From Clusia tigrina (Eukaryota > Arthropoda > Insecta > Diptera > Clusiidae), in NCBI GenBank assembly GCA_920105625.2, contig OV050030.1, forward strand, positions 424,952,240 through 425,016,239: a stretch of 64,000 nucleotides of DNA, in the 5' to 3' direction. The position numbers were made by a program, and so were the translations under genes. The notes below the pieces were generated by a model that did not search any database, was not told the DNA's origin, and worked only from the letters and a program-made list of their open reading frames with translations. Positions 11,701 to 23,500 of this stretch are shown piece after piece (positions within the stretch are counted from its first letter, which is position 1; each line of letters starts with the position of its first letter).

Positions 11701-12646
11701 TTTGTAGTTCAACAAGGTTACTTTAAAGCTCGCCAAATTTTAATTGGTCACTGACTAAGTCAAACTGAGTGTTTTTATTTTTCTCTCATCTCACCATTCC
11801 TAGTTTTTCGGCATGTCGACGGTATTCGCTTAGTTGGTGGGATAGTGAAGTCTGCATAATGCGTGCGTTTTCCTCAGTTTCAGTTTTTGATCTTTCCAAT
11901 TTACGTATTCTTTCCTCAGAGTTCAATTTGAGCTGATCCAATTCGCTCTGAGCCTTCAGCAAATGCTGTTTTGTGGCATGTTCGCGCTTTCGTACCACTT
12001 CCAAATGTTTTTCCACATCGATGACCTTGTTCGAGGAAAATTCACACTGTTTCATCAGCTCCATAACCTTTTTCTCACTGAGCGCCTCTTTCTCTGCGTG
12101 CATTTTGTGTATTCGCTCTATTTCATGCTTCAAGCTTGATATCTGCAATAGATAGTCTACATAAGAATCATGTAACTGAAGGCATTACCACCAGCTACTT
12201 ACCCTATTCTTTGACTCCAGAAAATCAGCCTTTAAACGCCGCATTTCCCAGGGACTTGCGGGTGGTGCCGCATTAGAATTGTTCAAGGAGAAATTTGCTA
12301 TTGCTGTTGGAAATGTAATCAGGGATTAAGTTTACTGAGAATTTTATTTGTATTATTTTAACTTCACGCTTACATCCATTGCTGTGCAGGTCCGATTCTT
12401 CATCACTATTTGAAAGGCGCCTTCTTTTGCGATCTTAGTAAATTAAATTAAATTAGGCGGGGGTTTAAGAGGGAAAGTAGACAAAATATTACAGAACTTT
12501 CAACACGTACCTGAGGCGGGACCAGGTCCTGGAAGCTTCAAGGAATCATTTAAATTCTCAAACTGTAGCTTTTTGGGAGCAGTATGCGTGACGCTATCAT
12601 TAAACTTGGCCATAAATCTATCGAAGTTGGTTCTGATATCCTCCAT
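8721..12646 (-). CDS. Mad1: Mitotic spindle assembly checkpoint protein MAD1
   Basis: This is a long coiled-coil protein that sits at nuclear pores and unattached kinetochores and templates MAD2 conversion for the checkpoint. Eleven exons join in phase: 12646-12511, 12433-12374, 12303-12203, 12142-11795, 11627-11433, 11371-11189, 11120-10914, 10848-10683, 10621-10254, 10145-9892 and 8928-8721, giving 741 aa (human 718). The N-terminus has a basic NLS-like RKRRR, then continuous heptad-rich coils to about residue 550. The MAD2-interaction motif KVVHLINNP lies at about 562-570. The C-terminal RWD-like domain reads FREVCYLLFGYKID, then SSMYAESEDDYLNF and VFLSALTLELFQ near the end, as in human MAD1. 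The last intron (963 nt, 9891-8929) is unusually long for this gene and AT-rich, with a perfect-looking AT palindrome near 9285-9325. It converges on COG6. Confidence 0.94.
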
Positions 12647-14202
12647 TTTCGCCGGCAGTTTTGTGGGGGCTTTAAGCGCTGGTATGCTGTTAGTAATGTA
12701 GTTACTCTCCTTAAATAAATGATGTATTACCCGATTTGGATTAGTAGCGTTTTAAAATTATAAATCTGTTGAGATCTAACAATATTTCTACAAAATTTTC
12801 TTCAAATCCACGATAAACGAAATTACAAATTCACTGCTCAAATGTCATAAACTAGAACGCCGCATATAAGAAGCGCCCCCTGCTTTTGAAACTTTACATC
12901 GTTTGTTGACAACCGTATCGTTTTTTTAAAGTCTTATGAAGTCAGAATCAAATTTTGTATGGTGAAGGCAGCCCTAACACAAAACACATTTTAATAGCCT
13001 AATTTTAGAATGAAAATAAAAATAAACGAATTTGAACTTCTTCAATGTTATTGCCAATTAAGTAAATTTATGTTTAATTGTCCGGTAGTGATAAATATTT
13101 AAACAGAGAGCAAACATTAACTAGAGTTTCGTATAAACCATTATTTCGTAGAGGCTACTTCGTGTTGTATGTAGTTATATAAGTTCGTAATCGCTCTTGG
13201 CTTAATGGTATAAACTAGTGGCTTATCGTAAAGGAAAATATTTAAATGATTCAAATCAAAGGATATGTTTAAATAGAATTTAGGATATGTTTAATTTAGT
13301 ATAGTTAAATTACTATTCAAGGAAAACTTTTCCCAAATAAAGCAACTGAAGTCTTATTTGTACTGATCATGTACCCATCTTGTTGAAAAATACTCGCGTC
13401 CAGATTTTATATATTGTACGAGCTGTGTTTACCTTCTTGAAACGATGATTGTATTTTCATAATTACCCAACAATTATCATCTATCCTCTTACACACGGTT
13501 ACTCCGTCTGAGGATTTTAATAACAAATATACAAATTTTCATAATTAGCTAAGCAAATATACACAACCTAGTACAAAAATTTGTATTAGAAGAAAAGAAA
13601 TGCAATTTTGAATAAAGTTACTAACGTACAAAAAAAAAAAAAAAATTAGATGCGTCCGTGAGAACGCACACTACTTATTATTACAATTATAAGATTACAA
13701 TTATTTGATTGAACACAAATACCGATTTTAGGATTGAAAATTATAATGTAAACAACAGTAGAGGAAAATGGAATATTTACTCAGTTTTCTGACCGTTTTC
13801 AGCAAGTAACTTACCCATAGTAATTGCAAAGGCATTGGATCAGATGCTCATCTCCGCTCAGGTTTCCAGCAAATTTTGGTTGCTCTCAGTAAGGCTCTTT
13901 CGGGCGTCTTTACCATCTTACACCATAGTCACAAAAATTCTTGAAATTGTGAATAGTTAAAAACTGGATTTTGTTTGCTGCAGCTGGAATAAATTTGTCA
14001 GTTTTTATTAATGAATTTATTTTTCATTAATACAACAATTTGGCCGAACATCAATTGATATTGCTTGGGAAGACACTGCGGACCATTATCACAGTTCCTC
14101 GTTTGCGCCAACGCAATACAACGCGAGGGCAAGTGAAAACACCTCTTGACAGAAGTTGCCAGCTGGAGCCGTTGTAGTGGAACTCTGCGAAATTCTATTA
14201 AA
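12647..14202. promoter_or_regulatory. Intergenic region between divergent MAD1 and MOCS3
   Basis: It holds the promoters of both flanking genes. The middle (12,900-13,700) is AT-rich with a 17-nt A run near 13,631. On the minus strand at 13,930-13,815 is a GC-richer patch ending at a consensus donor (TATGG|GTAAGT), perhaps a short untranslated or coding exon of an unidentified transcript, but no partner exon was found. The MOCS3 5' UTR occupies the last 100-200 nt and contains an in-frame upstream ATG at 14146. Confidence 0.4.
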
Positions 14203-15516
14203 ATGTCTGAAAGTACACTCAAAGCGAATCTACTCGATGAAATCGCTGTGCTCCGAGTTGCATTGCTCCACAAGGAGCAGGAGTTGGAAAGATTGAATGA
14301 GGAACACAGCGATATCGCGGAAACCAATACCGTGGTCAACGGTCTCACCAACAATGACATTGAGCGCTACAGCCGCCAACTCATATTGCCGGAGTTTGGT
14401 GTGCCCGCACAATTAAAGCTGAAGCAGAGCTCCTTTCTGATTGTGGGCATGGGTGGTTTGGGTTGTCCGGCAGCGCAGTACTTGCTGGCAGCCGGTTGTG
14501 GCCGTATTGGTCTGGTCGACTATGATATAGTGGAACGCAGCAATTTTCACCGGCAAATATTACATACAGAGGAACGCATCAATATGCCAAAGGTGGAATC
14601 TGCGCGTCTGGCATTGAGAGATATCAATCCGTACTGCCAGGTGGATACACATCGTTACTTGTTGGACAGTGAGAACGCATTGGCGGTGGTTTCACAGTAT
14701 GACGTAGTCTTGGACTGCAGCGATAATGTACCAACCCGGTATTTGCTAAACGATGCGTGTGTAATCCTGCATAAGCCACTCGTGTCGGGCAGTGCTCTGC
14801 AATTGGATGGTCAGTTGGCTGTATACAATCTTGGCGAAGAGTGTCCCTGCTATCGGTGTTTGTATCCCGTGCCGCCACCTCCGGAAACTGTCACCAAGTG
14901 CGGCGACGGTGGAGTGCTGGGAGCAGTCACAGGTGTAATTGGCTCGCTGCAGGCACTGGAAGCCATCAAAATTGCGGTGGGCTTGGGCAATGTGCTGGTC
15001 GGACGCATGCTGATCTTCGATGGCTCTCGCTGCATCTTTCGTAATATCAAGTTACGCTCGCGCCGCATCGACTGTGCAGTCTGCTCGGCGGAACCCATGA
15101 TCACGCGTCTCATCAATTACGAACAATTTTGCGGGATGTACGCCACAGACAAGGATCACGATTTGACAATCTTGCCGTCAGAGCACCGCATCCCAGTGGA
15201 GGAGTATAAAGAGCTACGGTCAGACCCGCATCTGCTCATAGACGTGCGTTCGCGGGCGGAGTTTGAAATTTGTCAACTGGCCGGAGCCGTGAATGTACCG
15301 CTGAAAGAGGTGCTGAACGACAACTATGCCGAGCGGTTCACCACAGAGCTGGCTGACGACCAGTTCCCCATTATAGTGCTGTGTAGGCGTGGCAATGACT
15401 CGCAAGTGGCTGTGCAACACATGCGCAACAAATTCCCGCGACATTCGATACGCGATGTTGTGGGCGGACTACATGCATGGCGTGCCAATGTCGACTACAA
15501 TTTTCCGTACTACTGA
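14203..15516 (+). CDS. MOCS3: Adenylyltransferase and sulfurtransferase MOCS3 (UBA4)
   Basis: This cytosolic E1-like enzyme adenylates and then thiocarboxylates the C-terminal Gly of URM1 and MOCS2A. It thereby serves tRNA wobble-uridine thiolation and molybdopterin synthesis. It is uninterrupted, 437 aa from ATG 14203 (A at -3). An in-frame ATG 19 codons upstream is less likely because family members begin near the short coiled coil. The E1/ThiF domain has the nucleotide loop [10 protein letters not shown] (about 81-90) and [13 protein letters not shown], with catalytic Cys233 in TKCGDGG. Zinc pairs are C216/C219 and C291/C294. The rhodanese domain (about 325-437) has active-site Cys394 in CRRGNDSQ. 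All key residues are present, so the enzyme should be active. A possible ATTAAA polyadenylation signal lies near 15,623. Confidence 0.97.
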   Translation: MSESTLKANLLDEIAVLRVALLHKEQELERLNEEHSDIAETNTVVNGLTNNDIERYSRQLILPEFGVPAQLKLKQSSFLIVGMGGLGCPAAQYLLAAGCGRIGLVDYDIVERSNFHRQILHTEERINMPKVESARLALRDINPYCQVDTHRYLLDSENALAVVSQYDVVLDCSDNVPTRYLLNDACVILHKPLVSGSALQLDGQLAVYNLGEECPCYRCLYPVPPPPETVTKCGDGGVLGAVTGVIGSLQALEAIKIAVGLGNVLVGRMLIFDGSRCIFRNIKLRSRRIDCAVCSAEPMITRLINYEQFCGMYATDKDHDLTILPSEHRIPVEEYKELRSDPHLLIDVRSRAEFEICQLAGAVNVPLKEVLNDNYAERFTTELADDQFPIIVLCRRGNDSQVAVQHMRNKFPRHSIRDVVGGLHAWRANVDYNFPYY

Positions 15517-16670
15517 AGGAGCAGTGCCCGACTCAAATACAACGGAACGATGTAGGCAACCCAGAGGAGGGCGGGAAAGTCGTTGCACACTTTATGTTAT
15601 TGTATAAGAGAAAAGCACACAATTAAATTGACTGTAAGTTGTTTGTCTATTAGCCAAATGCGTGGAATTTTCATTTAACTGACTGAATTTGTCTGAGTTC
15701 TAATGGAGTCGTCCACAAATTAGTCATATGAGCAGTAATCAGAGTAAATTGTTCCACTACCTATTATTTATAAAATATTTTCAAAACTATTATACGAGGA
15801 ACAACGGGAATCGGAAGGCTCCCAAGCTCCTACGATGCCCCATAACGTTCCTTGAGATCTCTATTTTCAGGCTGAAAGCACGCTTGGCTTAGTTTTTCAT
15901 CGCATTCAAATTCAGTTCATTTTTTATATGGATTGCATCCATCTCGTTACATTTCCAGCTCCCTGTCCAGGCAGGTTGGAAGAGAATTTAGCGTTTTTTC
16001 TGTAAGTAGCATTAAAAAGAACAGGACTAAGGGTAAACATAAGATTTAAATTAATTGTGTTGATTGTAAATTGTACCAAAATTATAAACAAATTCGTCAG
16101 TATGAAATTAACTAGCATAAAATTGTTTTTAATTTATAAATTGTGGAACTATTTAGATGAAGTCTTCCACATAACTGAATACGGCTGCTTACACCGATCA
16201 TTGAATATAACATGAGGACGATTCTTGAGTGGAATGCTTATGTCAACCTTTCGACCATGGAATTTAATTTGGGATCAAATCTGGAGTTGAACACTTCAAT
16301 AAACAATCTGATATCGCTATTAAAATTACATGACAACTTTATAGCTCTAGTGTCAGTTTGAGGAAATTGGCGGAATGCATCATTTGAAGGACATTTCCAA
16401 ACAATGTTCAAATAATTCATTTGTATGTATCTGTCAGCAGTCAATACCAGAAATCAGGGCCTTCAGTCCTTGAACTTTCATTTGCTTAAACGGACTATTT
16501 AAGATTCTTCCTCCAATCTTTCCCCTGGACTTAGCCCACTGTTACCAATATACGCATATTAGACATATATCAGAGGGTGTATGTGAGGACCGCCTGAATT
16601 TTGTAATTCCTCCATCTGGCAACCTATTTTTTGCTACACCTTTTGTGACTTAAATACTCTGAGGGTTGCC
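15517..16670. other. MOCS3 3' flank, no gene seen
   Basis: AT-rich, with stops in all frames. A minus-strand ORF at 16,238-16,444 faintly resembles LINE tails but lacks the Cys/His pattern, so it is not called. Confidence 0.4.
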
Positions 16671-16962
16671 ATATTAACCAGAGAACAAAGAGAAAAGAAA
16701 CTTAAACGTCAAACGGCAAAGCAGCGAAATAAATCAAAAGGACGTTGTACATCAATCCATTCAAAATCGTGGTGAATCCACTCAAAATGGTGGTGAATCC
16801 ACTCAAAATCGTGGTGAATCCACTCAAAATCGTGGTAAATCCACTCAAAATCGTGGTGAATCTACTCAAAATCGTGGTGAATCCACTTAAAATCGTGGTA
16901 TGTCCGCTACGGACGCTGGCACCGAAAAGGACTTTCTTTTCTCTGTGTTCTCTGATATTAAC
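16671..16962. mobile_element. hAT-type MITE with TIRs and 8-bp target-site duplication
   Basis: The element spans 16,679-16,954 (276 bp). Its 22-bp terminal inverted repeats start CAGAGAACA on both ends and differ at one position (the tenth). It is flanked by identical ATATTAAC copies at 16,671-16,678 and 16,955-16,962, an 8-bp target duplication. An 8-bp duplication together with TIRs beginning CAG is diagnostic of the hAT superfamily. There is no room for a transposase, so this is a non-autonomous MITE. Most of the interior is a 21-bp minisatellite, listed separately. Confidence 0.88.
16752..16908 (+). repeat. 21-bp minisatellite inside the MITE
   Basis: About seven to eight tandem copies of a unit with core AAAATCGTGGTGAATCCACT. 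Copies differ at one to three positions. Because 21 is a multiple of three, the plus strand stays open and would spell NPLKIVV repeatedly, but this is a by-product of the period. Internal tandem arrays are common in hAT MITEs and may bind transposase. Confidence 0.85.
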
Positions 16963-16982
16963 ATAGAAAGTAAGTCAGCGTT

Positions 16983-17345
16983 ATGGCGAATACTCTGGTT
17001 CGGAAATTTGAACTTATCAATCGATTTGGCCAACATATTTTCCTCTCCGAAGAGGCCAATTTTCGTTTGAAGGGTTTGTGTAAAAAAGAGTTATCAAAGG
17101 TGGGCGTAGAGCAATGCACAAAAGAGAGAGAGAGAGACAGAGAAGGGATTTGTGAGTATTTATTCCGGATTGTTGGTAGTAATCGAATCCCACTACTTTG
17201 ACAACGATGCAGGACGTTCGTTAACTGTCAGTTGGGGAATGCGATAATCAACGTTATTTGCTGGTTTCCCTCTTGCAGGATATAGTTCCGAAACATATTC
17301 CTCTGACAAAACAATCGATTTGCTGGCTGAAAAATCCCTGGCCAT
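16983..17345 (+). pseudogene. Decayed IS630/mariner-like DDE transposase fragment
   Basis: The first frame gives FGQHIFLSEEANFRLKG, which resembles the 'IFFSDEAHFxLxG' catalytic block of a widespread insect IS630/mariner-type transposase. After frame changes, further blocks in the expected order follow: YFDNDAGRSLTVS near 17,190-17,230 (family FFExxAGxxVTVN) and SSDKTIDLLAEKS near 17,300-17,345 (family xAxETIxLLREKF). The middle is broken by stops and an inserted GA-rich stretch at 17,115-17,145. The first catalytic Asp is replaced (SEEA rather than SDEA). It is clearly non-functional. It begins 20 bp after the MITE's target duplication. Confidence 0.45.
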
Positions 17346-17569
17346 GGAAATACTGTACAAATTCCACTGAGTTTATGTTTTACTCAGTTTTCAAATGCGG
17401 AAGTTGAGAATGGAAAAACTCAAAATAAAATAGCGTTATAATGATTTATCGACTTTGAAAATATTGTCCCGATATGTCGACATAAAAACATCGATAGTGC
17501 GATATATCGATATTTGTTCTCTACCAGAGGTCTAAGTTGACTCTTTCTGAAGTCTTTATACGATATTCG

Positions 17570-18840
17570 ATGTGTTGTTTCTGAAGTTTTCAATATGTCC
17601 TTGAGACATTTTCGGAAATTTTCCATATGATCTTGAGACATTTTCAGATTTTTCCATATGACCTTGAGACATTTTCGGGGATTTTTCATATGACCCTGAG
17701 AAATTTTCTGAAAATTTCAATATGACCTTGAGACATTTTGAATATTTCAATATGATCTTGAGAGATTTTCAGATTTTCCCATATGACCTTGGGACACTTT
17801 CAGATTTTTCCATATGACCTTGAGACATTTTCAGATTTTTCCATATGACCTTGAGACATTTTCGGGGATTTTTCATATGACCCTGAGAAATTTTCTGAAA
17901 ATGTCAATATGACCTTGAGACATTTTCGGAACATTTCAATATGACCTTGAGACATTCTGAAAATTTCAATATGACCTTAAGACATTCTCCGATTTTTCCA
18001 TATGACCTTGAGACATTTTCGGGAATTTTTCATATGACCTTGAGACATTTTCGGGGATTTTTCATATGACCCTGAGAAATTTTCTGAAAATGTCAATATG
18101 ACCTTGAGACATTTTCGGAACATTTCAATATGACCTTGAGACATTCTGAAAATTTCAATATGACCTTAAGACATTCTCTGATTTTTCCATATGACCTTGA
18201 GACATTTTCGGGAATTTTTCATATGACCTTGAGACATTTTTTGGAAATTTCAATATGACCTTGAGACATTTTCGGAACATTTCAATATGGCCTTGAGACA
18301 TTTTGAAAATTTCAATATGACCTTAAGACATTCTCTGATTTTTCCATATGACTTTGAGACATTTTCGGGGATTTTTCATATGACCCTGAGAAATTTTCTG
18401 AAAATTTCAATATGACCTTGAGACATTCTGAAAATTTCAATATGACCTTAAGACATTCTCTGATTTTTCCATATGACCTTGAGACATTTTCGGGAATTTT
18501 TCATATGACCTTGAGACATTTTCGGGGATTTTTCATATGACCCTGAGAAATTTTCTGAAAATGTCAATATGACCTTGAGACATTTTCGGAACATTTCAAT
18601 ATGACCTTGAGACATTCTGAAAATTTCAATATGACCTTAAGACATTCTCTGATTTTTCCATATGACCTTGAGACATTTTCGGGAATTTTTCATATGACCT
18701 TGAGACATTTTGTTGAAATTTCAATATGACCTTGAGACATTTTCGGAACATTTCATATGACCTTGAGACATTTTCTGAAAATTTCAATATGACCTTGAGA
18801 TAATTTCGGACATTTTTTATAAGAACTTGAGACATTTGAA
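17570..18840. repeat. 33-bp satellite array with higher-order repeats
   Basis: About 38 tandem copies of a roughly 33-bp unit with core CATATGACCTTGAGACATTT. Unit variants (CCTGAGAAATTTTCTG, CTTAAGACATTCTCTG, GGAACATTTCAATATG) recur in the same order, for instance at 17,881 and 18,070, giving a higher-order period of about 190 bp. The period being 11 codons leaves minus-strand frames open for long stretches (repeated KMSQGHMEK-like peptides). I regard these as accidental. Confidence 0.9.
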
Positions 18841-18849
18841 AAATTAAAA

Positions 18850-20480
18850 AAAAAATAGTTTTATAATAAACAGAGTTTAAAATTAATGTGAAATATTTAA
18901 ATAATTTTCTACGGTTGGTGTAAATGGTCCATAGCAAATGGAAAACCACACACAAAAATTAAGCCACACACATATGTATATACGCACACACACAAATACA
19001 CAAAAGTGCGTGTACAGACACATGTGTTTATGGAGGTTGTACGTGTGTGTATGTGTGCCCCCCCAACCTCATAAGCTTATAAAATATGCGCGCATTAAAT
19101 TTTATTATTATGTTTAGTGTCATCAACTTTTTGCGAATACTCTCATCACCACCACAACAAAGCACATTCATATGTGCTGAGGAAAAACACACACGTACAC
19201 ACCCAGGGGGAAAATGATGAAGAACTTTGCCAATGGAATGCCTTACGCCATAGGTTCTTAAAGGAGCGTCAACAGATGTTTAGTTCAGACTGAAGTCGAA
19301 AACCCCTCAAATTATTTTGTAGATACCATAAACAGTTGGAAAGATAATTACCGGAAGAAGCGAAAAACGCATACCTTATGTAAGCACTTCTCAGAGAAGC
19401 GAGACTGGAAGGCAGTAATCGCGTTATGGACTGAAATGGGATGTTAAAGTAACTGCGAATAATATAGACAAATATATAGCACAATGGTGTTATGATCTGA
19501 GTCTGAGGAAATATTAAGTATATTTAATCAACCTGCCTTCCAATAGAAGCTTCAAATAGCAGTGGCAAAAAGCACTTCTATTTTCTATTCGCACATTAGT
19601 GTAGCAAATACAAGAAGAGAGATACAAAGTAAGCGAACTTGAAAGATGTTCCTGGCAGTTGTGATATTTAACTAAGGACCTGCCTATTGATCCCCTAATG
19701 TTCCGACCGGTTGCTTACATTTCCACATAGGTACTTATGTATGCACAAAAGAAGCCAAAAGTCAAGCAAAACATACGCCCTACTCTACCACTCACACTCG
19801 TACTCTCACTCGCCCTCAAACTTCCACTCACACCAGTTACACTCTCACATACACTCGTACCTTAAATGCAATTACTTAAATCAGGTTTCGCATACGATTA
19901 CACACTCGCAAGCATTCGTGGCTCACCGGCGGTATTTCCATCGGTGCTGCTGTCAAATTGCCGCTGCTCCAAGTGGACACACACACATAGAAACACACAC
20001 ACGCATGCTGCAGCCATGCTCGCTCGCTCCCGCAGACGGCAGAGCTTATAAGTGCCATGAGTGGTCCTCGTGCGAGTGGGTTTTCTGCTTTTCTGTTGGC
20101 CAAAAAAATGCGGCAATAAATTTGCACTCTTCACTGCGCACTAAAGTACTTTTGACGCATCGGTTTGTGCGTGTTTGTTTTTGTGGACGCCTGAGTGCAT
20201 GTGTGTGTGCGTGAGTGTGTTTATTTGCCTCAGTGTGCCTGAGCACTTTATCAATGCTTAGCACCTGACAATTTGCCGAAAAACACTGGAACCAACGCAC
20301 ACACCCTCCCACAGACTCATGCGTCCTCGTGTAGTCCACAGGCATACGTTTGCATTTGAGTGTGTGCCTTATGAGCCCCACTCCTTACCACCCACTCATA
20401 AACAAAGTGAAATCAAGCAATTTTCAGGTTTTTCTCTTGATTTTTTCTCATACATTATATGCGATTTTCTTTTATAGTGG

Positions 20481-20518
<38 letters not shown>

Positions 20519-23500
20519 GCTGCTGCTGGTACTGCTGCCGCTTTTGTTGTTTTTAGCTGTTGAAGGACACTTCTTGTCCCATTGGAGTCCTTCACTCATA
20601 CCTGGTAAGCAGCCATCATGTCAGTCAGTTCAAGTGCGTAAAAGCTGTTGTTATACTGCGATTTGTGTGAGCGCTTATTCCTTCGTATGCGTATGTGTGT
20701 GTGTGTGTGTGTTGATTGTGGCTGAGAGTGTTGGTTGTTTATGAGTTTGTGTGTGTGAATGGGTATTTGCGCGTCTTCAATTCATATGCAACAAGTGAGC
20801 TTGTGGAGGGGTGTTTCGCTGACATTTTAGTTGCGTATTAAATAAATTTTCATCGTATTTCTACACAGATTAAAGCACTTAGAAAGAAAATGATAACAGT
20901 GGGCGTGGCCTCCTGGGTTTAACTGGATCATTTTAATTACGACAATCTGCTGAGGCGGCCACAAAATTTCAATTGCGTTTAACAACTGAAAGTATGAATT
21001 TTATGCGTGGCCTGCTCAGAGCAATAATGCGTAAATCCCAACTGGAAGTAGCAGTGGAGGTGAATTAGTTCTAGGATGAATGGGGTTGAATTAATCTTCA
21101 TTTGCTGTGGTTTGTGTGGAGGTTCCAGCAATTTGAAAGGTGTTTATGTAGAAGCAGGCAAAACTGTCTGCGACTACACAAACAGTAGCAAACTTATGTC
21201 TGCACTTTAAGATAAGCCAAGCAACCTTGGTGGTGGAGAAATTCCAAATATTGTTGAAGATAAGGCACACAATTGAATAAATTTACAGAGAAATAGCCAC
21301 TCCGTTCTAACTGGGGAGATAATAACTTGTTGCCAAGAGAATATATTTCAATTTTAGTAGCCAAGCATTTGCGCGAAGAAGCCTATGACCATTGCCTTCG
21401 AACTACAACAGAGTTGCTTGCTGAATTGTGATACGGCCACAGACTATTTACCAGGCGTGCTATTGGTATTCTGCTCTAGAGTAGCGGGATCATTTCCCAT
21501 AATGCTGTCTTGTTCTGCAAGAGCGGAGTAAATATTTGTCTCTTCAGGTGTATATAATTTGTCTTTATATGTATATATTATTCTGATTAATTATCACAAG
21601 GATTCTGCCTTGTTTCACACATTATTAGTATTTTATTGTCACATTCCTGATCTAAGATCTCTGTTTTTCGTTTTTAGTCCTTCGGAGTTCGGACTAAATG
21701 AGTCCCCGATGCGTTACGTTTAAGATATGTAAATTTTTAATCGTTCCTAATTAGTTCATAACTTTATTGAAATCTTTGGTTTACGTATTCGATGTTGTTG
21801 CATAAGCCCCTCTAAGCCCCTCTAAGCCTTCAATTCAATTAGCATTCCGATGGCGTTTACATAACGCTGAAATGATTATTACGTCAAATTTAAATAAAGA
21901 TAAATTATAAATCGTTTTAATTAAGTCGAAAATGTTATTGAATTAACATTACGTAGGCGTCAATGCAACATTTCAGTTACACACACAAACGCACTAAAGC
22001 AATCACTTCCGTACACTCCTTGCTTAGACTGTTTCCTCACACCCACAATGCAAACAAATAGATACCGCGCTCAAGAAGTCATTCACCTTCAGCGCCTTTA
22101 AATATCAGAGGCACATTTAAATAAGGAAAAAATAGCAATAGAAATAAAAATAAAAGGCAATTCAATTAAAAAAGTGTCCTTTTGAAGTGTTGTCGAGCGC
22201 ATTAATTTCAATTACGTGTGCGCTTAAAAGTTAAATGAAAATTTAAATTGGAAAAAGAGGACAATTACAATTAGTTCAGTGCTGGCAGCAGACGAAATCG
22301 CAGTCGCAATCGCAGTCGCAATCGCAGTCGCAATCGCAGTCGCAATCGCAGTCCCCGTGGCCGCAGTCGCTGTCCATCTGGCAGGTACATTTAAACTACG
22401 CACACTTCATCCAACAGAGTGTGTGTGTGTATGTGCGCGCGAGAGAGAGAAATATGGAAGGTGAGGGTTCACACATCACATAAAAGAATTGAACTCTTGA
22501 AGTCTACAGTTAAATCGGCATTTAAAGAACGTCGCTCCCTCTCGCTACCATGAACACTTTCGCTCTTCAGTTTTCCTTCACACACACACACACATAAACG
22601 CTGAGGCGCACACTTGAATGCGATTGAATTTGCGGAAATTCCCATTAAATCATAGGAAAACTTTAATTTATTCGAGTGCGAGTAGTTAATCGCTTTAGCG
22701 GTAGTTGGCAAACAGGGGGAGTATCCTTAAAGCACTTTTACGTAAATGCAAGGACAAAGAAACTTGAAGAGTGTGTTTTAGGAAATATATATATGAAATA
22801 TATTACTTCAGAAAAATGCGCCATAGTGAGTAATAAGGTGGGCATATGAAATCACTAAAGAACTCTCTTAGGAGAATATGAAACTTTGACCAAAATCCAC
22901 ATGGGACTCCATTGATCCTTTCAGCCTGTCACTTTTTTCCAGGATATTTTGAAATTTGGTCAATCCGCATGCTTTGCTTTACAATTATTCGTTGATGTTG
23001 CGGTTAGTCCAGTATTATTTACGCTATAAATAATAACACTCATACGCCCCGTGCCTCTGGTCATGTTTAATATTTCATAATTAATTTTTTAATTAAAATT
23101 TTAATCTTTTTCTCTTCAATTTCTACTTTGATTTCATTTGTTAAATTGTGTAAAATTCAATTACATTTCAATTTAAATCAGATCTCCCCGTAGGGCGCCA
23201 ATGAGCAAAGCTATAAATAAAAATTTCACACCCCTGGATCCCAACTAAAGTGAAAGTACTGCGTCACTATTTCCTTCGTTATTACATTTGTAAATTCCCA
23301 ACGAGTCATCATGCCCACTGAATTCAACGTGATTATTAACAAATTCACAAGCCACTTGACAATTTTACAACAACAACAACAACCAATACAATAGCAACAC
23401 AAACCACCCATTCAAGAACAACAACAACAACAACAACAACAGCAACAACCACAACAACAAAACAACAACAACGGCAGTGGCAGCAGTAAATAAACGTTGA

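Noticed and set aside
13815..13930. Short minus-strand exon with donor GTAAGT upstream of MAD1
   Set aside because: All three frames are short, no partner exon was found and no family resemblance; kept only as a remark in the intergenic entry.
14146..14202. Upstream in-frame ATG of MOCS3 as the start
   Set aside because: The 19 extra residues have no family counterpart; the ATG at 14203 has better context and fits the usual N-terminus.
17556..18955. Minus-strand ORFs spelling MSQGHMEK-type repeats
   Set aside because: They follow from the 33-bp (11-codon) period of the satellite and lack start context or splice sites.
20350..20744. Leu/Cys/Asn-repeat ORFs around (GTT)n
   Set aside because: They are microsatellite translations on both strands.
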